From positions 127,540,001 to 127,604,000 of the forward strand of contig NC_083869.1 in NCBI RefSeq assembly GCF_032452875.1: a DNA stretch of 64,000 bases, written 5' to 3'. The DNA is from Bos javanicus. Its lineage: Eukaryota; Chordata; Mammalia; Artiodactyla; Bovidae. Positions 1 through 11,000 of the stretch are shown piece by piece (position 1 is the first letter of the stretch; every line of letters starts with the position of its first letter). The translations under genes were made by a program, and so were the position numbers. Under the pieces are notes generated by a model, which saw only the letters and a program-made list of their open reading frames with translations, was not told the DNA's origin and did not search any database.

Positions 1-2269
1 TTACCCAGTGCCTGGAAGACAAGACCCATTCTGTTTATTATGGCATCCAAAGCTGGTCACAAGGGGGGCCCACCCCTCTTTTCCAGGCCTCCCCAGGCCA
101 GCCAAGCCTTAATCTATTCACTGTCCTCAAATCCACTAAGACAACTATGTCTTCCCTCTTCCATGCCTTTGCTTCTACAGAGAGCATCTCCAGCAGTACT
201 GTTCCTAATTTGTGGTTTCTTGGATGAGACTTGTCCATTCACCTGGATGAAAAGCTTCTTGGGGACTGGATTCATACCCTATAGAGATGCATTTAGAAAA
301 ATTGTAAGAGTATCTGCTTTTTCAGACCAGGATTGAAATTCCAGCTTGGCCACTTACTAGTTTTGGCAGGTTACTAAATGTCTCAGAGCCAGAGTTTTCA
401 CTCAGGTTTGTTTGAAGGTTGTTACCAGATGATGAACTCTCAGGGCCAGACATGCAGTAGGTTACTGCAAATCGTTTCTGTTAACAGTATATCTGTTTTT
501 CATCCTTCACCTCTACTCCAGCCTGTTGATAAAGTGTCGCTGGGCAGCCAAGGATAACAAACAAAGTTTCACCAAGGCTACCTATCATTGTGAAAGCATC
601 TGAACCTAATGCTCTGCTTGAAGCAACAGAAAAAGACTTCTGTTGCCAAGTTGCCAAGGTTGGTTGCCAAGGCAGGTTGATTCATGGAAAAGCATACAGG
701 TTGGTTCATGGAGAAGGATACCTAAATCAATATTCCTGGAGGCATAGGTACATGGTGAGATCATGGCTTCAGACTCCATGGGGTCTGCCAACTGGAATAG
801 CCCTCTTCTCCATGACTGCAAGTTTCCAGATTACCTGGGCCAGCAACTAAGACAGTCAACTCTGCAAGGTTAGAGGCCATATCTTTGGTCTTTCCTACTC
901 CCCACTGAGTCCCTGTTGTCTAGGACAGTGCCATGGCACACTGTAGAATGGATGGGTCAATAGTCCATAAAAAAGATGAGAGAGGCACTGGGGTCACTTA
1001 CCAGCTTTCTGAAGCTCTCTGGCTAGCCTCCCATCAACCAGGTTCCTGACAAGGGCATTCCATGCTGTGGAGAAGTATAGAGTGGCTGGGAGTTACTGTT
1101 AGTTGTTGGGCTTCATGGGAGCAGAGGAAGGGCAGAGAGAATCCCAGGGTGATGGCCCAAGAAGAAGCAATCTGGAGGTCTGGGTTCCAGTCCCACTTGA
1201 GATATCAACTTGCTGGTGTCCTGAGTTGAGTGACCTGTCCACTCTGTGCCAAGATTACCTCTTAGAATCACTTCAAGCCCTATGTTTAGAAGCAGAACAT
1301 ATTAGTTCCATTTTGCAGATGAGAAAACTGAGCATCAGAGAAAACAAGATCATGCAGTTGCTATGGTAAAGGAATTTGGCTTGAGTCATAAGCTAAGATG
1401 TATGGAGCCTTGATGCTCTAGGCATGTCCTCTGGTGCCTGTAAATAACTCTGATGTTAAGGGTAGTTGATGTAATGATTGGCTGGAGTGGAATGATGGGA
1501 AAGGCCTTCTTGCCAAGAGACCAAGGACATACCACTGTAAGTCTTCCCTTCTCCATTCCCTTCCTCTCACTCCTCCTGCCCCAGCTGGACTCTGTATTTT
1601 CCTGGCCCACCTTAGCCAAAACCCCTTTGGCTTTGCCTAAGTTCCAGCCTTTCAAACTGAAAGGACCTTTTAGAATCCTCAGCACACAAAATTGGCCTGA
1701 GATGAGACCTCCTGCCTAATACAGAGCTCCCCAGCTCCCCACACTTCCTCCACCAATCAGGAAGCAGGGGAGATCAGCAGTGGCCATTTAACAGATGAGT
1801 AAGACAGAAAAGAGAAATAATTTGCTCTCATTCCAAAGACCGAGTGCCAGACAGGAATTCAGGGCTGTTCCTCCTCTTCTCTTGGGACTTTCAGACGGCC
1901 AAGGGGTTGGAATTGGCGCAGAAGTTTCAACTGAGCTCAGAATAGCCTAGAGGAGATCATCACGTGCTCTTTCACATCCAAGGAAATTACATGCCCACCT
2001 TTTCAGCAGCTTTTATCCCCTCAAGCCCACCAGGCAAGGCTGGCCCACCTGCCTTGAGCTTTGTTCCTGTCTCATGGGAGTCACAGGAAAATCCAGACTT
2101 TGGATGGCCATTTCTTATACATTTGTCTGCATCCCCCAGAGAACCCTGTTAATGAAGGATATTTATAGTAGTGTTTAGAACAGCAACAGTTTTATAAAGA
2201 ACCCAGATATCCCACAGGGGGGCCTGGTCAAACAAATGATCACATAGCCTTACCATGGAAGTCAGTGTG
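1..2269. other. Intergenic region, no gene seen
   Basis: All reading frames here are short and none shows a recognisable domain or an exon with splice sites matching a known gene. No young SINE is visible in this stretch, unlike the rest of the window. Around 1240-1340 there is a faint MIR-like core (an 'acagatgagaaaactga'-type segment near 1315). It lies upstream of RH and outside any gene I can recognise. Confidence 0.5.
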
Positions 2270-2740
2270 CCCTGGAGAATGATGATATGTAACACTTATT
2301 TTGTGCGGATACTCCTCTAAGCATCCTATGCCTTTTGATCTAATCCTCACAGCAACCCTATAAGGAGGAGATTACTGTGCATGCGTGCTAAGTCACTTCA
2401 GTTGTGTCTGACTCTCTGCGACCCTATAGACTGTAGCCTGCCAGGCTCCTCATTCCATGGGATTTTCCAAGCAAGAATACTGGAGTGGGTTGCCATGCCT
2501 GCCTTCAGGGGATCTTCTGAGCCCAGGAACTGAACCCATGTCTCCTGCATTGGCAGGCGAGTTCTTTACCACTAGCACCACCTGGGGAGCCCAAGAGATT
2601 ACTACTGGTGCTATATTACAGATGAGAAAACTGTGGCACAGAGAAGCTAAGTCATTCGCCTAAGGTCACACGGTAAGTGATAGAGCAGGATTCAAATCCA
2701 GGTAGTCTAGTGTCTGAGCCTGGACATTTATCCATCATAA
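2270..2740 (+). repeat. MIR SINE split by a Bov-tA insertion
   Basis: The MIR core (dinucleotide-rich 5' part, then 'acagatgagaaaactg' and 'aggtcacacgg') is readable on the + strand at 2270-2376 and resumes at 2604-2740. The gap is filled by a younger Bov-tA. The 8-bp string agattact occurs on both sides (2369-2376 and 2596-2603), as a target-site duplication. Confidence 0.75.
2377..2595 (-). repeat. Bov-tA SINE
   Basis: This is a reverse-oriented Bov-tA: the Bov-A part comes first and the tRNA-like head (complement of 'ggctccccaggtggtgc') last. It is bracketed by the duplication agattact and sits inside the MIR. Confidence 0.85.
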
Positions 2741-3009
2741 TAGTGTTGTAGAAAGATTTTTCCTAGTTTGGAAACTGCTTATGGTATACTGTTCATGAAA
2801 AAAAGCCAAGTTACTAAACATGTGCTATATAATCTCATTTTTTGTAGGGAAAAAAACAAGGCATAAATTCACATGAATAGAAAAAAATCTGAAAGATTAT
2901 ATACAAAAAGAAGTAGAGCTGGTTTGGAGAGATGATGAAATCATGGGTGCTCTATCTAAGTTTTACAGACCTCTGCATTTTTGAGGTTTTCTAAGGTAAA
3001 CATGTCAAG

Positions 3010-3250
3010 CTTATGCAATAATAATAATTTCTAACATTTATGGTAAGTTCTCTACATATGTGACACTTTATGTGTCCTACCTCATTTAATCTTTACAACC
3101 AGCCTATGAGATGGATACTGATTTTCTCCACTTTACAGATAAGGAAACAGACTCAGAGATATTGATCATCTTACCCAAGGTGACCAAGCTAATAATTTGC
3201 AGAGCTAGGATTTGAACCCAGGTTGCCTGACTCCAAAGCTCATGTTTGTT
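3010..3250 (+). repeat. MIR SINE
   Basis: An AT-rich 5' part leads into 'ctccactttacagataagg', 'acccaaggtgacc' and 'ggatttgaacccaggttgcctgact', which is the MIR core order on the + strand. Confidence 0.75.
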
Positions 3251-3480
3251 AAATAGATAAATGATTGACTTAGCCACACTCTAACTAAGCATGCCCAGGT
3301 CAGAATCACACCTTTGGTGTGGACAGGATTCCAGAGAGAAGATGAGGGGCGCCTACCTACCTCCTTGGTCCCTGCCCATGACTGAGTTTTCCAATATTTA
3401 ACTCAGATGAGGAGGACATGGTAAATGTTCTCATAGAGTTTCTACAGAAAATGGACAATCACATGTGAAAGCTACATTTC

Positions 3481-4005
3481 AGCTCAGCTGCTCAGTCATG
3501 TCTGACTCTTTGTGACCCCATGGACTGCAGCACTCCAGGCCTCCCTGGCCATTACCAGCTCCTAGAGCCTACTCAAACTCATGTCCACTGAGTCGGTGAT
3601 GCCATCCAACCATCTCATCCTCTGTTGTCCCCTTCTCCTCCTGCCCTCAATCTTTCCCAGCATCAGGGTCTTTTCAAATAAGTCAGCTCTTCACATCAGG
3701 TGGCCAAAGTATTGGAGTTTCAGCTTCAACATCAGTCCTTCTGATGAACACCTAGGACTGATCTCCTTTAGGATAGACTGGTTGGATCTCCTTGCAGTCC
3801 AAGGGAGTCTCAAGAGTCTTCTCCAACACCATAGTTCAAAAGCATCAATTCTTCTGCGCTCAGCTTTCTTTATAATCCAGCTCTCACATTCATACAAGAC
3901 TACTGGAAAAACCATAGCTTTGACTAGATGGACCTTTGTTGGCAAAGTAATGTCTCTGCTTTTTAATATGCTGTCTAGGTTGGTCATAGTTTTTCTTCCA
4001 AGGAC
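3481..4005 (-). mobile_element. BovB (RTE) LINE 3' fragment with reverse-transcriptase tail
   Basis: The - strand carries the 3' end of BovB. An open frame at 3987-3691 encodes the C-terminal part of the BovB ORF2 product, including the motifs AMVFPVV, RRIDAFELWCWRRLLR, SNQSILKEISP and LKLKLQYFGHLM. The 5' end is truncated, as is normal for retrotransposed copies, so no endonuclease or catalytic RT core is present. It is a dead fragment and not a host gene. Confidence 0.85.
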
Positions 4006-4234
4006 CAGGCATAGTCTGTCTGATTTGATTCATCATACCCGTAGGAAGTCTGGTCACTCAGACCAGGAGGCCACAGTCATGGCACCACTTGCCCACGTTC
4101 ATTTCCAAAACACAGGTTGCCAAGCATGCTTATGTAGTCTCACATTTATAATAACTCTGTGAGGAAAGCAAATCAGCTCATCTTATTTGACTCATAAGGA
4201 AATTGAGACTGTAAGTGGTTTAGTTAATGGACGA

Positions 4235-4480
4235 CAGAATTGCAAAGCAGTTAAGGGCACAAGCCGTGGCATCGGATGGATGTGGGTTGGGTTCCGACTC
4301 TGCTGTTTACTAGCTGTGTGACTTTGGGTGCTTGCATCACTTCTCTGAGCAGCAGTTTTCTCATCTGTCAAATGGGAGTGGTGATGCCTGTACTCACAGG
4401 TTTGAGGGAAAGAGTAAATGAAATACTGTCTGTAAAATGCTGGGTCCAGTGCTTGGCGTTCCAGAATCGGCAGCTGTTAT
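4235..4480 (+). repeat. MIR SINE (5' half)
   Basis: The MIR signature is readable in order: 'gggttccgactctgc', 'ctagctgtgtgactttggg', 'ttttctcatctgtcaaatgggag' and a run ending in 'aaatgctgggtccagtgcttgg'. Confidence 0.75.
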
Positions 4481-5289
4481 TCAGTCGACAGGTATTTCTT
4501 GAGCACCTGCTATGGACTAAACACCAGGTGCTGAGGATACAACAGTCAGAAGTCCCTGGGCTTGTGTCGTTTGGATCTGAGTTGGTGAGGGCAGGAGCAT
4601 GTAGATGCCTGAGGGGAGGGGTGCTTTGGACACGGGGAACAGCAGGTACACACAGAACATTTTCCCCCAACATTTTGTTATGAAAGATTTCAAACATAAA
4701 CCTAAAAAGTTGAAAGAAAGGTACAGTGAAAAGCCATTCACCTCCCACCTAGAGTTGACAATTAACATTTGACTTATGACATTTCTGCTCTAGATCCCAT
4801 GTGCTTTCCCAGGGACCCTGCCTTGAAGATTTGGAGTCAGACTATCTGGAACTGTCGTCAGAAAACAGGGGTCTTTTGCAAGAGTCAGAGAGGTAGAGAG
4901 AAAACTCCCCTTTTGACCAATCTTTTGGGAGAGGCCACCTGTGGGGTCAGTTCCCTTTTATTAAAGAAAGCCTTTCTGTTCATTCAGGAGCTTGGCCCTC
5001 TTGTCAAGTGGTCTGTCCTTCACTGGGCAGGATCAGGACACACAGGGCTTTAGGATGCCCCTGTGGGAACCAGCTACCGTCATCACTGAGTTTGCCAGCA
5101 TGTAAACACAACCGTCACGGGCTCCAAGCCCAGGGGCTGGCAGCGCCTGGAAATCTCTAGTGTTCATCTGCCTGACATTTGGTGCCCCTGGGTAGGTAGG
5201 TACAGCCGCCTGGTTCACAAACTGCTGGTACAGGACCCAGGCCAACAAGGGTCACATTCACTTATCCCCCTCACAGGGGAGTCCCCTGT

Positions 5290-5865
5290 TAAGGAAACTT
5301 CCATGACCAAAGACATGGAAGCAACCTAAATGTCCATCGCCAGAGGAATGGGTAAAGAAGATATGGTACATATATACAACGGGATATTACTCAGCCGTTA
5401 AAAATGAAATGATGACATTTGCAGCAACATGCATGGACCTAGAGACTGTCATCCTGAGTGAAGTAAGTCCGAAAAGGAGGGAGAAATATCGTGTGACATC
5501 CCTTACATGTGGAATCTAGAAAGAAAGTATACAAATGAACTTACAAAACAGGAAGAGACTCACAGACTTAGAAACAATCTTACAGTTGCTGGGGTAGTTG
5601 GGGAGGATCAGGGAAAGGGATAGTTAGGGAGTCTGGGATGGACATGTACACCCTGCTATATTTAAAATAGATAAGCAACAAGGACCTACTGTATAGCACA
5701 TGGAACTCTGCTCAATGTTATGTGGCAGCCCAGATAGGGAAGTTTTGGGGAGAATGGATACATGTATATATATGGCTGAGTCCCTTGCTGTTCATCTGAA
5801 ACTACCACAACATCATTAATCAGCTATACCCCAAAACAAAATTTAAAGTTAAAAGAAAAACAAAA
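5290..5865 (+). mobile_element. L1 LINE 3' end
   Basis: This has the classic L1 3' sequence in + orientation: 'atggaagcaacctaaatgtcc', 'tactcagccgttaaaaatga', 'taagcaacaaggacctactg', 'ctgaaactaccacaacat', then an A-rich tail near 5825-5880. No coding capacity remains. Confidence 0.85.
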
Positions 5866-6049
5866 AAGAACAAAAAAGAAATACCGATGGCCAGAAAAAG
5901 GCCAGAAATCAAAACCGAGACTGACCATGAGGGCTGAGCTCTAGAAACCGGTACTTACTGCCTTATTTACTGTTGAGATAGCAGAAGGCTTGGAATCCTT
6001 TGTTGCTAGTCTTTCAGAAGTAGAAGACGACGTGGGAGTTATCTGGGCT

Positions 6050-6275
6050 AAAGTGAGGTGGTTAAACACCCAGGTGCTCAAGATAGACTGCCCAAGTTGA
6101 AATCCTAGCTCTAATACTCACTAACCCCATAACCTTGGGCAAGTCACTTGATATTGCTGTGCCTTAGCTTGTTGTAGAAAGGCTGACAGTCCCATCTCAC
6201 AGGCTCCTTAACTGAGTTCATACATGTAAAGTGTCTAGAACAGCACCTAGTGTACTAAAGTACTTAGTAAATTTT
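6050..6275 (+). repeat. MIR SINE
   Basis: The MIR core order is visible: 'gaaatcctagctctaatac', 'aaccttgggcaagtcactt', then 'aaagtgtctagaacagcacctag'. Confidence 0.75.
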
Positions 6276-7740
6276 AGCTCCCCGAGATACCTAAACCAAA
6301 AGTAACCAGGAGTGGTTTGTAGCCAATTTTTTTTCCCGATGCATGTGTTTACATACAGTGTTATTATTAGTTCACAAAAGTGGGAACATGCACACTGTTC
6401 TGTAATGTCCTTTACCAAATAATATATCCCGTGTGCCATTTTTGATAAACCTTAAAAGCATTTTCTTCTGGATTTTTCTGCATGTTCAGAACGATTATAT
6501 TGGTGGCAGATTATGTGTCCTGTAGTTTACTTAACCTGTCCCCTGCTACTGTACGTTCAGGTTATTCTCAACGTTTTCTTTTTTGTAAATAAAGCTGCGC
6601 TGAGCAAGAAATGACTAATGTCAATGACTGTGTGACCTTGGGTATGACCTTCTGGGTTTAGTTTCATCTAAAAACAAAAAAGACAAGATTCTACCAGGTG
6701 ATTAACATCTCCCATAATCCACATATGAATCATTCACAAGACATCTCTGACAACTAACCATCAGCTTCTGCTTGCATTCCCCTAGTGACAGGATGCTCAC
6801 TACCCCATGAATGGTCAATAAAATATCCACTCATGTTGGGCTACAATCTGCCTCCCTGCTACTCCTAGCCAGGTTTTAGTCTCTGGGCCCTCATAAATTC
6901 AGTGTACACACAGTGGCCAGTGACTGGGGCCAGTGTAGAAGTAAAAATGTTGAGTCCTCCTTCTCTCCCTTTCTCTATATCTCAGATCTCCTGCTAAGCA
7001 AATGGATGTGGCCATAGGAACAGTTAGCTGCAGGGGCAGAACTAGATCCCAGGCACCTTAAATCCTATTCCAGGGGACAGTCCTCCATTGTGGGGTGGGG
7101 ATACTGAGGCTGGTGACTATCGTCAAACGCACCACAGTGCTCATGCCCTAGGCAAGTCCTGGGCTGCTCTGTGAGCAGGTGACCAGAGTGGGGGACAACT
7201 TTAGCCTCGGGCTAGAGCGGGACTCCCACCAGGGCTTTCCTAGAGCTGGATCACCTCCTCCTTTCAATTGTCACACCTGCCCTTGAAAGATTGAGAAACA
7301 GGTCAGATTCTGTGTTTAAATACAGATTCAGATAAAACTAATTTCAACGGTGTGGCTCTGAGGAGTTCGTTATCCTAGGTCCTCCCAGGACTTAATATTG
7401 TTCTTTGCTTTCATTCATTCATTCATTTGCTATATCATTTTTAAGAGCCCACTGGGTGCCCTCTCTGACCTGTGGTAAGGTTTTAAGGAGAAATTTTGCC
7501 AATCCAAAGCTCCATCTAAGCATCCGTTTCCCCATTTGTGAAATAAGGGTGTTGACCTATTCTCTGCCTTTCTTGCAAGATGCGGTAAAGGTAAGTGAAA
7601 AAAATTCTCGTGTTTGAGGGTCAAGTGAATGAATGCCCTCTTTTCAACTGGACACAGTGCCTGCCCTGTGGTAGGAATGTAGCAACTACTTGTCAAATCA
7701 ATAAATGATTGAATGAATTAATTAATGTTAGAAAAAATGC
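6276..7740. other. Intergenic DNA upstream of RH, no gene seen
   Basis: No exon or conserved coding frame is visible. 6310-6600 reads like the diverged end of an old LINE or DNA transposon but I cannot classify it. 7400-7430 and 7690-7730 hold short ATTC/GAAT-type simple repeats. No young SINE is seen, which is notable given the density downstream. Confidence 0.4.
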
Positions 7741-7926
7741 ATTTTCCTCCTCCCTGTCACTGTCTCTCTGCTCCTGTGTTAACTCCACAGATATGTTGGC
7801 AGGACCAGCCTTGCAGCCTGAGATAAGGCCTTACCCGGGTGTCTCTCCTGTCCCTCCCCTTAGTGGGTGTGGGGCTAAGGGTAATGCCCGGTGCTGGTGG
7901 AAACGCTGCACAGAGACGGACACAGG
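7741..7926 (+). promoter_or_regulatory. Probable RH proximal promoter and 5' UTR (GATA and CACCC boxes)
   Basis: The 186 bp before the RH start codon contain AGATAAGG at 7821-7828, a match to the WGATAR site bound by GATA-1. They also contain GGGTGTGGGG at 7865-7874, whose complement is a CACCC box of the kind bound by KLF1 or Sp1. No TATA box is evident. Human RH promoters are known to depend on GATA-1 and Sp1-type sites, so the pairing fits erythroid control. The transcription start cannot be placed from sequence alone. Confidence 0.55.
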
Positions 7927-8074
7927 ATGGGCTCTAAGTACCAAAAGTCTGTGCGGGTCTGGCTGCCCCTGTGTGCCATAACACTGGAGGTGATTTTCAT
8001 TGTCATCTTCTTCTTTTTCACCTCCTATTCAGCTTCTGTAGATGAACAGAAGAAGCTCTTGAGGGACTACCGAG
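7927..8074 (+). CDS. RHCE: RH coding exon 1 (residues 1-49 and first base of codon 50)
   Basis: ATG at 7927 lies in cacaggATGG. The exon encodes the short cytosolic N terminus, the first membrane span (ITLEVIFIVIFFFFTSY) and the start of the first outer loop (SVDEQKKLLRDYR). The donor is CGAG|GTGAGT. Its length of 148 bp equals human exon 1. Residue 12 is Trp where human Rh has the palmitoylated Cys of its CLP motif. Confidence 0.95.
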
Positions 8075-11000
8075 GTGAGTGTCCAGAGGGGAGGTGGTCA
8101 CAGAGGCAAACAGCTGGTGCAGGGAAGAGGAGGTCCTCCAGGGGCATAGGGCCTCCTTTCCACAAAGTCTCTGAAGAAAGGGGTTCCCTCATCCTCTTCG
8201 ATCTTTTGAACAAAGACGCAGCCAAACATGCCGTCTCTTCTTTAGGACCAGTGTGGCCATCACCTCTTCCATGAAGTCTTCCTTGTTTTGTCAGGGCAGA
8301 GGGAGGAGCCTCCTTTTCTCTGTTCCTAGATTTCCCTTTGCCAAAGGGTCTTCACAATTCTCTGCCTCCGCTGCCCCCTCTTCTCTTTCCTTAACAGCAA
8401 GGAATTTCATGGTGTTGTTGGGTTTGAGGGATTTTGTTTCCTTTTTTTTGGTCTCTTTTTCTCATTTTTGTACCACCTTCCTTTTGGAAGCTTCCTTCTT
8501 ACTTAGGGGCTGGGAAGTCTTCTTTCTGCCTGCAGATCCTCAGGCGTAAGCTCTGGCTGAAGGGAATGTAGGATGGTTGTTATTTTATATATATGCAGCT
8601 AAAAATACTCATAGACTGTGATGAGAATGACTCTTAACAAGATAGACATCCACAGTGGTGTGGCTTCTGCTTTTATAAAAAAGTTGAGAGGAGTTTTCAA
8701 GTACCTCAGAGAGTCAAGATGTTTTTATGATAATGGAAGGACCTCCTTGAGTGAGGTCCCTGAGACCAAGCAGAAACATGAGCCCGGCTGAGTGCTTGCT
8801 TGTTTCTAAGTGATGTTAGCTAGTTGACTAGAAGCAAAGGGAAGGCATCCCTGGGCCCTCAGTGGTAGAAAGAAGGACAAGGAGATGACTTGGGGAGGGA
8901 AGTCCCTACACTGCTTCATGAGCTAGCCCAGAGAGGGCACTCAGTGCCGAACAAGCAAGGCCTGGGCACAATTTTCATTCAACTTACTGTAATTCTTTTC
9001 AATCGGGTACAATGTAATTCAATCCATTCATTCATTCATTTGCTCAATCTATTACAAACCATATGGGATCCAGACACATGCTAATCAGAGCTGGTATTTA
9101 CTGATTACTTACTATGTACCAGGCACTCCAGTATTCTCTCCTGGACAATCCCATGAACAGAGGAGCCTGGTGGGTTACAGTCCACGGGGTCGCAAAGAGT
9201 CAGACAGGACTGAGCGACTAAGCATTCGTGCACACACCAGACACTATTTTAAATGCTTTACACTGAATCCTCAGTGTCACCCTATGAGATAGGTACCATT
9301 TTTAAAAAATAATAATTTTATTTATTTACTTTCGGCTGTGCTGGGTCTTTGCTGCTGCGAAGACTTTTCTCTAGGTGCGGCAAGTGGGGGCTACTCTCTA
9401 GTTTCGGTGCTCGGGTTTCTTGCTGCAGTGGCTTCTCTGGTGGAGCGCAGGCTCTAGGGTGCTCTGGCTTCAGTAGCTGTGGTTCCCAGGCTCTAGAGCA
9501 CAGGCTCAGTAGTTGTGGTGCAGGGGTTCCCAGGCATGTAGGATCTTCTCAGATCAGGAATCGAACCACGTCTCCTGCATTGGCAGGCAGATTCTTTAGA
9601 GACAGGTACTATTATGATCTCCATTTTTCATAGGAGGAAATTAGGCACTTGGACATGGAGCGATTTGCCCAAGACTTCAGCTAGCAATAGTAGAGCAGTT
9701 TTAAATTTTGCTGTTGTTGTTCAGTTGCTAAGTCGTGTCTCACTTTTTTTGCAACCCCTTGGACTGTAGCCCATCAAGCTCCTCTGTCCATGAGATTTCC
9801 CAGGCAAGAATATTGACTAGGTTGCCATTTCCTTCTCCAAGGGATCTTCCAGACCCAGGGACTGCACTTGAATCTCCTGGATCGGCAAGCAGATTCTTTA
9901 CCACTGAGCCATCAGGGAAGTCCTTGGTTTAAAGTTAAGTAGCCTTATATTTCGGAGAAGGCAATGGCACCCCACTCCAGTACTCTTGCCTGGAAAATCC
10001 CATGGATGGAGGACCCTGGTAGGCTGCAGACCATGGGGTCGCTAAGAGTCAGAAACGACTGAGTGACTTCACTTTCACTTTTCACTTTCATGCATTGGAG
10101 AAGGAAATAGCAACTGACTCCAGTGTTCTTGCCTGGAGAATCCCAGGGATGGGGGAGCCTGATGGGCTGCAGTCTATGGGGTCGCACAGAGTCGGACACG
10201 ACTGAAGCAACTTAGCAGCAGCAGCAGCCTTATATTTGAGCTTCTCTGGTGCTTAGACAGAAAAGAATCCGACTGCAAGGTGGGAGACCTGGGTTCGATC
10301 CCTGGGTTGGGAAGATCCCCTGGAAGAGGGCATGGCAACTCACTCCAGTATTCTTGCCTGGAGAATTCCTATGGACAGAGGAGCCTGGCGGGCTTACAGT
10401 CCATGGGGTCGCAGAGTCGGCCACGACTAAGCGACCAAGCACAGCACAGCACAGCCTTATATTTAAAATAGAAAAGCAACAAAGACCTGCACAGGGAATT
10501 CTGCTCAGTTTTCTACAGTAACCTAAATGGGAAAAGAATTTTAAAAGGAATGGACCCACGTATATGTATAATTTAATTGCTTTGCTGTACATCTGAAATG
10601 AACACAATATTGTTAATCAACTATGCTCCAGTATAAAATAAAAATTAAAAAATCAAATAGATTCAATAAAACTAAATTAAGGGGAAAAGATAAACTTAAG
10701 CAGCCTAGTTTGAATTTCCGTGCACTTAACCATGATGCTTCACAGCCCCATTTTACAGTCAGGTTGAGTCTCTTGTCATATAATCAGTAGGCATAGGAGC
10801 CAATATTTCAACTTTGTAGTTTGGATCCAGTTTCTTTACCCCTAGGCTGTGCTGCTAACATAGACATAAGTGTCCTTAGAAGCTCACGCCCTATGGCAGC
10901 ACAGAGGAGGGCCCACAACCCAGGCGGGGAGATGGGGGTGCCAGGAAAGGCCTCTGGAGGGAAGTGACTACCCAGCTGGGCCTCAGAGGCTCAGGTAGAG

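Larger units (their letters stand above)
9085..9700 (+). repeat. MIR SINE broken into three parts
   Basis: MIR pieces lie at 9085-9126, 9237-9300 and 9601-9700, in consensus order. A Bov-A unit fills the first gap and a CHR SINE the second. Near-identical duplications flank each insert (ccaggcact/ccagacact, and gataggtaccatt/gacaggtactatt). Confidence 0.7.

Noticed and set aside
3581..4162. 193-codon + strand open frame
   Set aside because: It is the antisense of the BovB fragment; the real coding sense is on the other strand.
8075..8274. Extension of the exon 1 frame past 8074
   Set aside because: The frame stays open for 66 codons, but the GTGAGT donor at 8075, the 148-bp exon length and the in-phase exon 2 show it is read-through into intron 1.
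10230..10607. Several 60-130 codon frames across Bov-tA and Bov-A2 copies throughout the window
   Set aside because: The same peptide strings (for example SPGKNTGVGCHFLLQ and GGSVLKNPPTNAGE types) recur at every SINE copy in both orientations; they are translations of repeats.
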